Positions 46,223 through 56,701 of a DNA stretch of 64,000 bases are shown here, one piece after another. Location: positions 2,956,094-3,020,093 of the forward strand of contig CM069595.1 in the NCBI GenBank assembly GCA_035771175.1, given 5' to 3'. The position numbers were made by a program, and so were the translations under genes. This DNA is from Paratinospora sagittata. Lineage: Eukaryota; Streptophyta; Magnoliopsida; Ranunculales; Menispermaceae. Each line of letters starts with the position of its first letter. Positions within the stretch are counted from its first letter, which is position 1. The notes beneath the pieces were generated by a model. The model did no database searches. It saw only the letters and a list, made by a program, of their open reading frames with translations, and had not been told where the DNA came from.

Positions 46223-48229
46223 TCATAGGGGCAGCTTTTCGATCCAACCATCTGAGTTGATGAAATTACGACCAACAAGCATTTGCAACTCTGATGGACT
46301 TGGGTACTTTTCCCACGACACACGCTTCGACTTGTTTGAACCCTCTCCTCTGCAATCCACTTCTGAATATACTATATTCTGCCTGATGCACCATTACATT
46401 CAAACCAAATAAGAAAAAAATAAAAAAATAAAAAATCAATTTGTTTAATTGAGTTAGATTATTAAAATTGAGTAATGTTATATGTACAGTGGACGCTAAC
46501 GTCATTTTTTTTACGTTGACATTCATCCTCTATTAAAATATTTTGAGGATGCTGCACAATATACACGCATCTCTAGAACATTCAAAAAAGTTAGGTGTCA
46601 ACATCGAAAAGTGACGTTGACCGCCAACATATATAAAACATTTCTCATAAAATTAAGAAAATAATTTACTCTTGGCCCTTGTAGCTCCAAGCATCCCATC
46701 CTAGTGGAGTGATCATGCCCGAGAGACTTGAGTTGTAATACAAAACTCTTGAATAAGGTCCCCATGCTCTCCCAAGATAAGCTGCAACAGAACCCCTTAC
46801 TTCGCAAGATTTGAACACAAATCCAGTTGTTTCATTCGAACTTTCTCTTCTTTGAGCTGTAATATAACCTGGTCCGTGAAAATGCCTTGTTTTTACTACT
46901 ATAGCGGTTTCCTGTTTGTATATTAATATCTTTATATTAGCAGATGATCAAATAGAACTTCTTATAGTTTAATCAACAAAGAATAATAAGTACTTAAAAT
47001 GATAGAGGTAGAGAGAGACCTCATACACAGATTGGGCACATCCAAAAATGAAATCAATATAACCTTCAATGTAACACTTGTAGAAGTAGTGGCGGCCCCG
47101 ATCATCATTTAGTGTATCTTGAACGCCCAAGAAAGTGCATTCGTAGAAAGCAACTTTATCTCCATGTACCCACGCAGCAACTGCTTGTTGATAGTTAGAG
47201 TACATATCGTATGAGTTCTGCTCCAACATGCACCCGTAATCATATCAGTCTTGAATCGAATTAATAACAAAAATATATATGCGCTAGCTATATACATACT
47301 TTAACTATATTTCCGTTTTAAATAGAAAAGAAAATCTTACTCAATATCTTTTTTTCAAAATAAATAAATAAATATCAATAAAATCTAATCAAAATCAAAA
47401 TTCCCTAATAATTAGCAAAAATTACAAGCACAATATAAAACATAATGCACACACACATATCAGAAATATTTTTAAGACTCAAAAATTATATTCAAAATTA
47501 TATTCATGTTGATATAGCGTACAGTGAATAGTCGTAGGTGTTTCTCTTTTTTTTCTCTCATTATATATATATATATATATATGATATATGGTGTATTACT
47601 ATGTCAATATTTTTGAGTTTGTATTTTAGGTACAAAGCAATAGTAAGTAAGATATCAAATTAAGCAAACCTTGAAGGTAATTCCCCGGGCCAAAAAATTG
47701 TCTGCTTTCACGATGATGGTACCCTGAAATATATCCGGACTGTCCCAGTACTCTATTGTGGGTTTTCTTTTGGTGTCACCTTGCAAGAAAATGTATGGCT
47801 TGTTTTCAGGGATGGTAACTTGCTCTCTGCAATTCCACATAATAACACTACTTCAGAAATATATATACTGATTATAATTAATTTATATTCAATCCAAGAG
47901 TTACTAATAAGATTAATAAATTAGATCCATATAAATTTATGGACCGGCTTGATCCTTATCTCTACGTACTTGTAAGTTCCGTAAATTATGAATATACGAA
48001 TCCATTGAGAGTTGTTTTCAGGCACCCCATGATCGATTGCGTCTTGAACTGTTCTGTAATCTTCCCTACCTGAGGGTGACACGGTTATTTCCTTGGAGAT
48101 TTGTTTAATTGATGGCCGGTCTGCTGCTTGCTTGCTAATTAATCTTTTGGCTTCTCCAATGGTACTGAAAAACATGACCATGAAGATGAACATGATCATC
48201 ACAAGCAATAGTTGGTGCAGCAACCTCAT
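46223..48229 (-). CDS. Pectin methylesterase (pectinesterase), no pro-region
   Basis: Five exons (48229-47970, 47826-47670, 47217-47020, 46911-46670, 46382-46223) join in phase to 338 residues. The first ATG is at 48229; codons before it lack ATG. A hydrophobic signal peptide (about 1-26) is followed directly by the PME catalytic domain with no inhibitor-like pro-region. Active-site landmarks are all there: QQAVA, GVQDTL (the QDT Gln/Asp), IDFIFG (second Asp), YLGRAWGPY (Arg, Trp) and GWDAW. The C terminus ([11 protein letters not shown]...GWIEKLPL) is typical. It removes methyl groups from wall homogalacturonan, releasing methanol. The usual DFIFGNA/DFIFGNG reads DFIFGCA here. A MITE sits in intron 4. 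The protein should be secreted to the cell wall. Confidence 0.92.
46471..46648. mobile_element. MITE family M1, copy c, in pectinesterase intron 4
   Basis: AGTAATGTTATATGTACAGT...GACGCTAACGTCA at the left and TGACGTTGACCGCCAACATA...TAAAACATTTCTC at the right form imperfect inverted repeats. It lies wholly within intron 4 (46383-46669), ending about 20 bp from the donor of exon 4. Confidence 0.7.
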
Positions 48230-49436
48230 TTTGATCTTCAAATTAATCTTCAATGCAGTACCAAATAATCTCCAATGGTGTGATCTCCCTCAAAATGTTG
48301 CCAAGATGATTTTGAAAATTGCAGAAGAATTATTACAAATGATTGCTTGTTTGATTCATTATCAGAGTGGGTGTTGGAATAAAAAGAAGTTTTCTTGATC
48401 TTGTGTGTATATCCATGAGTGTGTGTGTATATATAACTGAAAATCTTACACAATCAAAGAAGTGCCGTGTATAATGAGTTACCAAGAACGCCAAGTATCG
48501 AAACTAGATTTGGTGTGGATATTAGTTTTAGATGGTAAGAAATCGAAAGGAGATATGTACTTGCTAGCATTTTAGGCTGTAACAATTATTTTTTGGTTAC
48601 ATGTTAATGGAGATTGATGATGATGATCAGAATCTAGGAGCCTTTCATGGAGCACTTGATTTGTTCCCTTTAATAGAAGGCGCGAAATTAGAGAGATTGC
48701 ACTAGGGATTCACTGGAAGGCCAAATTGATGATCTTTGTTTTTCATTTGTTTTGTCACTAGTTTGTGAGCTCTTCAAATGTAAGGAAAATTAATGTCAAT
48801 AAACACTTGCTTTGGTGGTCGTTGACACTTCTTTTGTAAGTGATTTAGAATTTAAGTACTCTCATCGATATAATAAATGAGCCAACATGGTGTCTTTGGT
48901 TCTTTATGATTTTATTATAGAGTAATATTATAAATACGCTAGGTCCCAACGTTATTTTCTGACGTTGCCATCCAGCTTTTCTTAAATATTTAGAGGATGT
49001 TAGTGTACTTGAGGATGCTGCGTAATATATGCATATCTCCAAAATATCTAAGGGAGTTAGGTATCAGAGTCATAAAATGGCGTTGGCATCCACAGTATAC
49101 AAAACATTTTTCTTTACAGTAAAGCTATCTGATAAATTTTGTTTAGATAGATAGGGGCATTTTTGTCTTTTTGTGTGAAGAAATAAGGGTAGTTGTGTCA
49201 TTTACTGTTATAGACGATTTTTTTTACTAATATATCATTTTCTTCATTTAGTCAAACATTTGAATTTGAATTTTGAATTTGAAATTCAAATTTGTTTCTC
49301 TTCCATTTTTTAATGAGGTTTTAAGTTATCAAGAATATTAAAATCTCTTTTAATTATAAGCATATTCATTTAATTATTTTTAAGCTATTAATAATATTGT
49401 TATTATTGTAAGCAGGTAATCTGCGACAGTTTTCAT
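48230..49436. other. Pectinesterase promoter and AT-rich intergenic DNA
   Basis: It includes the 5' leader and promoter of the pectinesterase (short GT-rich run near 48420) and MITE copy d at 48921-49117. Nothing else is recognised. Confidence 0.5.
48921..49117. mobile_element. MITE family M1, copy d
   Basis: Starts AGTAATATTATAAATACG...CCCAACGTTATTTTCTGACG and ends AAATGGCGTTGGCATCCACAG...TACAAAACATTTTTC, mirroring itself. Core words TGCGTAATATATGCATAT and CAAAATATCTAA match copies a-c. Confidence 0.65.
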
Positions 49437-49800
49437 GAAGAAAATAAAAAATTTAACAAAAATAACGAAGATCAACTAGTGTTCTATCTTGTGAGGAAGC
49501 GCGCTTCTCTGTCCTCTACTGAGAGGTGTTATGGGCAAATGGCTCAGAAGTGTGCTTCTTAGTATAAGAATTGTGCTTTTATGACCTTGTTTTAAACACA
49601 CAAAACATTAAATGAAATTTGAATTTCAAATCTAAAAAATCATTCTCTTCCTTCACTTATTACATTGTTAAGTTACCAATAACCGTTATCTTTCTTCATT
49701 TAATTAGTTGTTAAGTTACCAGAGAATAGATCATTGGGAAGGAAAGTTTTCAAGAAAAAATTACTCACAAAAAAAAAAAAACAAAGAAAATGAAAGGTTT
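49437..49800. repeat. Dispersed repeat A, copy 1
   Basis: It matches 62196-62540 in the same orientation (AAATCTAAAAAATCATTCTC, GATTAGTTGTTAAGTTACCA/TTAATTAGTTGTTAAGTTACCA, TTTTCAAGAAAAA), and more loosely 51540-51720 (AAGCGC, GTGTGCTTCT-type words). Confidence 0.65.
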
Positions 49801-49933
49801 GTTAGAGTTAAACGGTATTCCATCCATTGATGTACTCTTAAAAGGAATATGTATTATCTTTCTTCATTACTATAGTTAATCTGATTTCTGTTGAGTAGCC
49901 ATGAAGATAAAAAATAAGAACAAGCAAAGGAAA

Positions 49934-50257
49934 TTTTATGTTGTTTTTTGAGAAAATCGGCCTGGAATATATTGTAGCTGGGAGGAATGTGCATAACATG
50001 TGGTTGGTGTTAGTGGAAGCATATTTAGGTCATTCAAAACCGAGGAAGAAGCAGTTGCAGAGTACTATGCCTTCATTGAGAAAAGGTTGATTGAAGAAAG
50101 AAGTTTGAATGTTCGATGTCTTGCTACTTCTCTCTTAGATTTAGTTCCTCATGATTGTGTTAATGGGGAGAAAAACTCTTCATGTAGTAGCTTGAAGTTT
50201 ATTTTAAGATGTGTTGTTGCATTATGTTTTGGTTTTATTATTAGAATGTTGATTTGA
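49934..50257 (+). pseudogene. RNase H1 N-terminal / viroplasmin-type domain fragment
   Basis: One frame carries the pattern of this small domain (tryptophan-containing WEEC, then GVSGSIFRSFKTEEEA). Two in-frame stops lie at 49949-49951 and 49994-49996, and there is no ATG start, so it is a relic. This domain occurs in cellular RNase H1, in plant transposon proteins and in caulimovirus P6; nothing else virus-like is nearby, so a cellular or transposon origin is more likely. The downstream part to 50257 is unrecognised. Confidence 0.5.
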
Positions 50258-50897
50258 AAAACTCTGTAAATGGTTGTAGTAACATTTTTTTTTTTGAGAT
50301 TTGTGGTTGTAGTAACTTCTTGATATGCCTAGGCTGTAATTTTTAATTTTAATTTCAATCTGAAATCCTTTTTTATTTTCATTATGTGTTATTTTTTTAA
50401 TGTTTATTTCCATTCTTTGCTATCCTTGTTTTTTTTTTTTTTTTTAAATTTCCATTCTCTTGTTTGTGGTTGATGCTTTTCTTAGACAATAAACATGCAT
50501 ATGTTCATACATACATAATAACTAATGAAATAGAAGACATCTAGCAGAGTCATTATTTGTTACATATGTTCTGTTTATAAGAGTAAACAAAACAAACATA
50601 AGAGGTTATATAGTCACACTCTGGAAGTATTAGGTAATAAATTGTAACTTATACACGTTAGTTAGCTTGCTAGACAGTTAATATATTCTGAAACATGCGA
50701 AGACTAATAGGATGTGATTCAGGTATATTGATATATAATTTTGTTCTATGAAAACTGTACTTATAAAATATCAAAATGTATACCAAAACGATCACCATTA
50801 GCAGTACATGATATTTTTAGGAATGTAAACACATTATTTAACATCGTAAGGATATTTTACGGCCAAATTTTATATTGGCTATACAAAAAATATTATG

Positions 50898-51173
50898 AAT
50901 GGAAGAAAAGAAACTTTATTTATTACTACTATTGGTTGGAGAACGAGATTCAGAACTGTCGTCTGACACTAGAATGATTGGAGGATTGCGTTCTTTTTCT
51001 TCGTTTACAGATTTTAGAACTTCAACAAACATGTTATACGTCCTCAATAATGGAATCTCCTCTAGCGGCATTTCCCTCACGTACTCTTCTTCATAAACAC
51101 GAAGTTGCCTCTTGAAAATTTCCTTTGTCACATTCTTTAAAACTTCGTGGTCTTCCCTTAGCTTAAGGTACAT
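50898..51173 (-). CDS. Unrecognised short reading frame
   Basis: A frame of roughly 85-90 residues from an ATG at 51173, open further upstream to a stop near 51230. It is charged and predicted helical (KEIFKRQLRVYEEEYVREM), ending in a Ser/Asp-rich tail (ILVSDDSSESRS). No family is recognised. It lies between dispersed-repeat copies, so it may be a piece of a transposon protein. Confidence 0.25.
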
Positions 51174-52326
51174 TAACTCCAAGCTTCGTGGTGAAGGGGC
51201 AACTTTCCACTCAGTAGTCTTCTTTCCCTAAGTGGCGTTTGATGATCCATGAAAAAAATGTTTTGAATGATACCAAGAGTGGTTTGCATATCTACTACTT
51301 TGGACTATGTTTTATATGAAAAAATTGGAGACCTTTCATTTCTAGCAGCAACTATCATTAAGCATATGTTGAAGCCTTAAACTTTAATTTTCATTGGTTT
51401 CCCTATGTTGCACATTCAATGTATGAATCAAATAATATGAATAGTGTTTAGAAACTTGATAATCGCAATTGTTATTGTTTCAAATAATACCAAGAGTCTT
51501 TCACTATTAAATGGGTTGGATTGAAATGACATATATCGTTATGTCTTGTGTGAAGCACACTTCTTTGATGCGTAAGCGCTCTTCTGTTCACATACAAAGG
51601 GCATGTTGGAACAGTTTGTCTCAGGAGCGCGTTTCTGGGCACAGTAAGCGCATTTCTTTGTCTAAATTTGAGATGAGTTATGAGCAAATAGCTCTATATT
51701 GTGATATGTCATTTAAAGAAGGTTAATAAAGTCTTTTCATTTTGTTAATCATCGTTAATATAATTGGAGAGCTGCTAATCACACCAACCATTATTTCTTG
51801 TCACACAATTCTCTTTTTATGCCCCATACTTATTTATGCTATTTTTCTTTTACGCCTTTTATTTTCCACTATTACCTATCATGCAAAAGCCTATGTAACT
51901 GCTTCAAATTGTTCCTCTACTTCATTTTTTTTTTCTTTTATTTGAAAAACATCTCTCAAAACACATTTTCTAATTAAAAGATTTTCGTCTTTTCATTTTA
52001 AAGTATTTATTCACTTTTCATTTTTAATATTTATACTATTTTGAAGATAAAAAATAGCCCATTCATTTTTTTTTTCTTTTAATTATAAATTAAATTCTTA
52101 TTTTTTAAAGTTAAAAAAATAATAAAAAAGTGAATATAAATAGTAAAAATATTCTCAATCCAAGAATTTTTTTATTCTTTTCATTTTAAGATATTTATTC
52201 ACTTTTAGTAAAAAAAACTTGCTTATTTTAATTTAAAAATATTTATTCTAATTTATTTAAATAAAATTTAAATAGAGAATAATAAATTAAAATATAGAGG
52301 AAAAACTATCAAATTTATTTTTTTAT

Positions 52327-52532
52327 TCATTTTTTTTAATTATCGGGATTCCGGCATCTGGTGGTGTCCTCCTTCTTTGGGGCGAGACTACTTCATTGGA
52401 CTTTAAAATTTTACAGAGGTGAGGGCGTCCCTCCCAACCATAATTTTGTCGGGGGGCTCAAACTCGAAATTGAGTTCCTCAACTCCCCTTGAGTTCGACC
52501 CTCGAACCAACGAACCAACCAATGGTTGGCAT
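52327..52532 (-). mobile_element. SINE family S1, second copy
   Basis: Homologous to 55761-55964: on the minus strand, CCAACCATTGGTTGGTTCG and a tRNA-like box B region (GAACTCAATTTCGAGTTTGAGCC) lead to GGACACCACCAGATGCCGG and a terminal A run. The target duplication is unclear because both flanks are T-rich. Confidence 0.65.
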
Positions 52533-55500
52533 TTTTTTTATTGTTTTAATTATAAAATATTTATTCTCTTTTATTTTAAATAAATAAAATAAAGAGTAAG
52601 AACCTAAAGTAATAGATAAAAAAATTGTTGATTTGAGTTTTTATTCTTTTATTTTTAAATATTTATTCTACGTTACTTAAGAATAGTAGAATAAAAATAA
52701 AAACTATAATATAGAGTAAAATAAATTGTCTATTTTTTTTCATTAATTTTATATCTATTCTGTTATATTTTAAGAAAATTGAAAAAAAAGGACAAAATAT
52801 ATGTTTATTTGATTTGTTAGTTAATTTAATTTAAAAATGTCTCCCTCATTTAATAACATATTTTTTTTAATTATTTTCAAATTCGTTAACTTTTACAATT
52901 TTAAATTGTCTAATATTTTATGTTTATTAATTAGCTAAAAATTTCTTTAAATATTATGTAAAAAAAAAGATGAAATCTTAAGGAGGTGTGATTTGATAAT
53001 AAAAGACTTTTGGATGTAAGCTTAATTATTTAAAAAGTATGTTTTATGAAGTAATTTTATACAGGGGTCTTAGAGTAATAGCACAAATGTTGGTGCATGA
53101 GAGAATTATAAAGTTGCAATACCATGTAATTGATGGCCGATTATCAAAATGAGACCTTTCGTTTCCAGCAATAAGTATCCTTAAGAATAGTGGAGACCAT
53201 TTTTAAATTCTCATTACATTCAATTATTTTTTTTTCTTTAATAATCTCAGTTTTTTAGTAATTATGATATTTTTTATACAGTTCTCCTTACAATCTGACA
53301 ATTTTTATATCTTATATATTTGGACTGAGACACTTTTTATGAAACTATGTATGTTAATTTATTTAATCCAGATACACTGATTATATTAATATGCGACCAA
53401 TATGTAAAGACATTGCAATTACCATTTCAAATTCTTAACGAATAATTTATGCATGTAGAAAAACAAAATTAATACATTCTTGCATGAAAAAAACAAAAAA
53501 TTATATTTCAAAGTATATATTTTAAAATAATTTTAATATGCAACTAAGTTATGAAAACAAGTCAACGTGCACGTGCGTTGCACGTGATCGAGTTTTTTTT
53601 TTATATATTTAAAAAAGTAATATTGTATTAGTCTTTTTCCTCTTCTCATTTTTTTGGAACTGGGGATCGGCATTGAAAATTAAGTAATGATTTCCATTAC
53701 TTAATTTTAAATGGTTGAGTTAAAAAAGAGTATTTTTTTTACAATGTGCACATGCATTGCAAATAATTTACAAAATTAATTACTTGAAATGTATCCAAGC
53801 TATGAATTTTATTTATTTATTTATTTTTTAAATTCTACTTTAATGCAAAGCCACGTTGCCATAGTGATCCACAACATAAGTCCTACGGTAGAAAGTAACA
53901 CGTTGGTGTAAACGATAGATGAAAATTAAAATTGATCTTAGTTGGTATAAAGATTAGTGGTTTTAAAGAGGCCTACCACCTCATGAGGGGGACAGTAGAT
54001 TTAAGGACCGCTTATATATTTAAGAAAATTTTACCTAAAGATTTCTTCTTGAGAAAGACATAAAAAAAAAATAAGAAGTAGAAATTGTTGAGTAAAACTA
54101 AGAAGAAATTAAATATAATGAAACCCATAAATTAACAAACATTTTAATATAAAAAAAAATAAATAACGAAAATTAATCCCAAAAAATAATTAAGTAAAAA
54201 CTATTAAAAAAATTGAGCAAAAAGGTGATAATCAATCATAAACAAATATCTAAAAAATAACAAATTATCTACAGTAACATTAAATCAGAAAGTAAATTAA
54301 AACTACTACATTAAATGAACCCAATAACTGTTTAAAAAATATATATAAAGAAAGTGAACAAATGACAAAACTATTAACTTGCTCAAGAACGTTAAAATTT
54401 CTTTGATAGCTCATTGAGTGATGTGAATTGCTGAGAATGCATATCCAAGAAACCAAAAATCAAAAAGAAAGTAGAAGAAAGAAAGAAAACCCAACTACTC
54501 TTCCAAACTGGAATTTTGTCCATTGTAAAGCTTACAAATAAAACAAGATCACAGAGAGTAAATTTTTCTCTATTGCACTTTTTCTCCTATCTGTAAGTGA
54601 AATGGAGGCATAATATTACTCCTTCTCACCGTTCCAATCCCAACAAAATCACTTATTTGCAGGCATCTCCAGCAACTTTCAAAAGTTTCTCCGTCAGATC
54701 TCTTAGAGAAGGGTGAGAGCAACAAATCCATAGAGACTGGAGTTTTTAGTAGCATTAGGTTAGGCAGTTTCCTAACTGTTTGAAGTTGGTTATAGTGAAA
54801 TTACGTAAGGCAGTTTCTAAACCGTTTTGGAAAGTGGCGTTCTAATTTGAAATTGGACGTGTCAAATACAGTTGTGGAAGTTTCCATATTTGAAGGTTAT
54901 CAAACTGGAATAAAATACCTTTTTAATGTTAAATTACACTAATACCCATCAAAAGATCAAATTACAATTTATAAAACAGTTAAAATACAAAGAAATAGAG
55001 GGGTGTTTTTGGTATTTATGATAAATTGATCACCCCGTGAATTTTTAGGGGTATTTGCATTATAAGTAGTATAGATTTTTTTATTGATTAATGATCTTTG
55101 ATTTTCTGCTTTTGACGTCTTTTTTGTTTATCTCGGTACTATGTCATCACATTTTTAATTACTCAATACTTGTAACTTAAGTATTGTCTGAATGCTTTGG
55201 TTTTGTTAGCTCTACAATTTTTTTGTTATATATATTAGGATATATAATTAAGTTAAATTTAAATTTTTTATTAATGACATACTTTTTATTTAAATACATT
55301 TTTATTTTGATTTATTAATTTATTTATATCATAATTTTTCATGAATTTATGTTTTAATAATTTTTCCTTTAAACAAATACTTTTAAAAAATTTGAAACAA
55401 TTATCCTGTGAAAAGGTTATATTTTCTAATGACAAGTACTTGCATAATACAACAATGAAATAATTCTTAAGTACACATTAAGAAATCATAATGTATAAAT

Positions 55501-55592
55501 GAAACTAAAAAAAACAAAGGTAATTTCAATTTAATCAAATATGGGAAATATGCAACAAATATAAAATTTTTATTTTCAATTTTTATAAACGT

Positions 55593-55633
55593 AAGATATT
55601 AAGTTCTTAAAAATCTTAAGAACTTAATATCTT
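55593..55633. repeat. 18-bp perfect inverted repeat with 5-nt loop
   Basis: AAGATATTAAGTTCTTAA at 55593-55610 is exactly complementary to 55616-55633, with loop AAATC. Confidence 0.9.
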
Positions 55634-55748
55634 TTAATCAAATATATACATATTGGAGCTCTTACACAAATTATTTTGAGTAATATCTTGATATAAATTT
55701 ATTTATATTAAAGTTATTTTTGTATGATTTTATTAATGCACCAAGTTT

Positions 55749-55976
55749 ATTTCCCCCTTTGTTTTTTTTTTTCCTTTTTTTTTGGTTACCAGTTTTCAGG
55801 CACCCCAGTGGTGTCCTCCTCCTCTTTGGGTCGAGACTAATCCACCCGGGCTTGGGAGTTCGAAGAGTAAAGGCTTTCCCTCCCAACCAAGGAACCCACG
55901 TCGCAGGTCCCTCAACCCCCCTCGGGTTCGATCTCATGGCCACCGAACCAACCCTTGGTTGGTCATTTCCCCCTTT
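55749..55976 (-). mobile_element. SINE family S1 with 12-bp target duplication
   Basis: The element (55761-55964) is flanked by perfect repeats ATTTCCCCCTTT (55749-55760, 55965-55976). On the minus strand it begins GACCAACCAAGGGTTGGTTC, has a box-B-like GAGATCGAACCCGAG, and ends in an A run. Three members occur in the window. Confidence 0.88.
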
Positions 55977-56701
55977 CTTCCAAACTCTCAAACGCACTCC
56001 ACCTTCTCTTCCTACCCGTGCTCCTTGACTCCTAGGATTATCCAACTTCATTTACGTACTTTCAAACTCCAAATCTAAGGTAAAATTTGCATTTCTATCA
56101 AGAATCTTGTTTTTAATCTTTCGTTTGTCTTTGTTTTGGTGCATTTGGCGAATCTAGGGCATCATTTTGCCCCCATTTCTTCTTGTGTAAAACTGTCCAA
56201 CTAGTGTTTAACAAAATGTTCCCTAGAAAAAAGCTTCCAATTGGATATAAACAGAATGCATCACAAGTTTCCTTTAGTATCGAACCAGCTTGAAAAAGAC
56301 AACCATCCAACCGAACCTCAACAACATCTCAACCACGAGGTTCAAACCCTAGGGAACCCAATCATAGTGATGATCAAGCTAATGCACCAAGCTCTTCCAA
56401 TCCCAGGACCAAGGTGTATGAACCTAAAATTAACACCAACGGATTTTCCTTGATTGCTAAGCTAATCCATCTTATAATAATTCGAATCATCTTCCTTAGG
56501 ATAAGTAGCAAAGGTGAGGTGTTCAAAAAAGATCTATTCCTCTTATGGTGCATTCTCACTTGCACCAAGGTCAGCCTTTCTGACATCAAAACTCCTAAGA
56601 AAACCACATTACTCCCATATGCTAGACAACTCACCATGTTCTTTCTTAGACAAGGAGTTCCTCTTAAGGGTGAGAAAGAGAAAAAAAAAATACCAAACAT
56701 G

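Larger units (their letters stand above)
51240..55760. other. Very AT-rich intergenic DNA
   Basis: No gene is supported over 4.5 kb. It holds a loose copy of repeat A (51540-51720), a SINE (52327-52532) and an 18-bp perfect hairpin (55593-55633). Homopolymer and AT-only tracts dominate. Confidence 0.5.

Noticed and set aside
48230..48253. Longer N terminus for the pectinesterase
   Set aside because: The extension begins at TTG; the first ATG (48229) starts a good signal peptide.
49934..50257. Endogenous pararetrovirus
   Set aside because: Only a small domain shared with cellular RNase H1 is present; no movement, coat, protease or reverse-transcriptase sequence lies near it.
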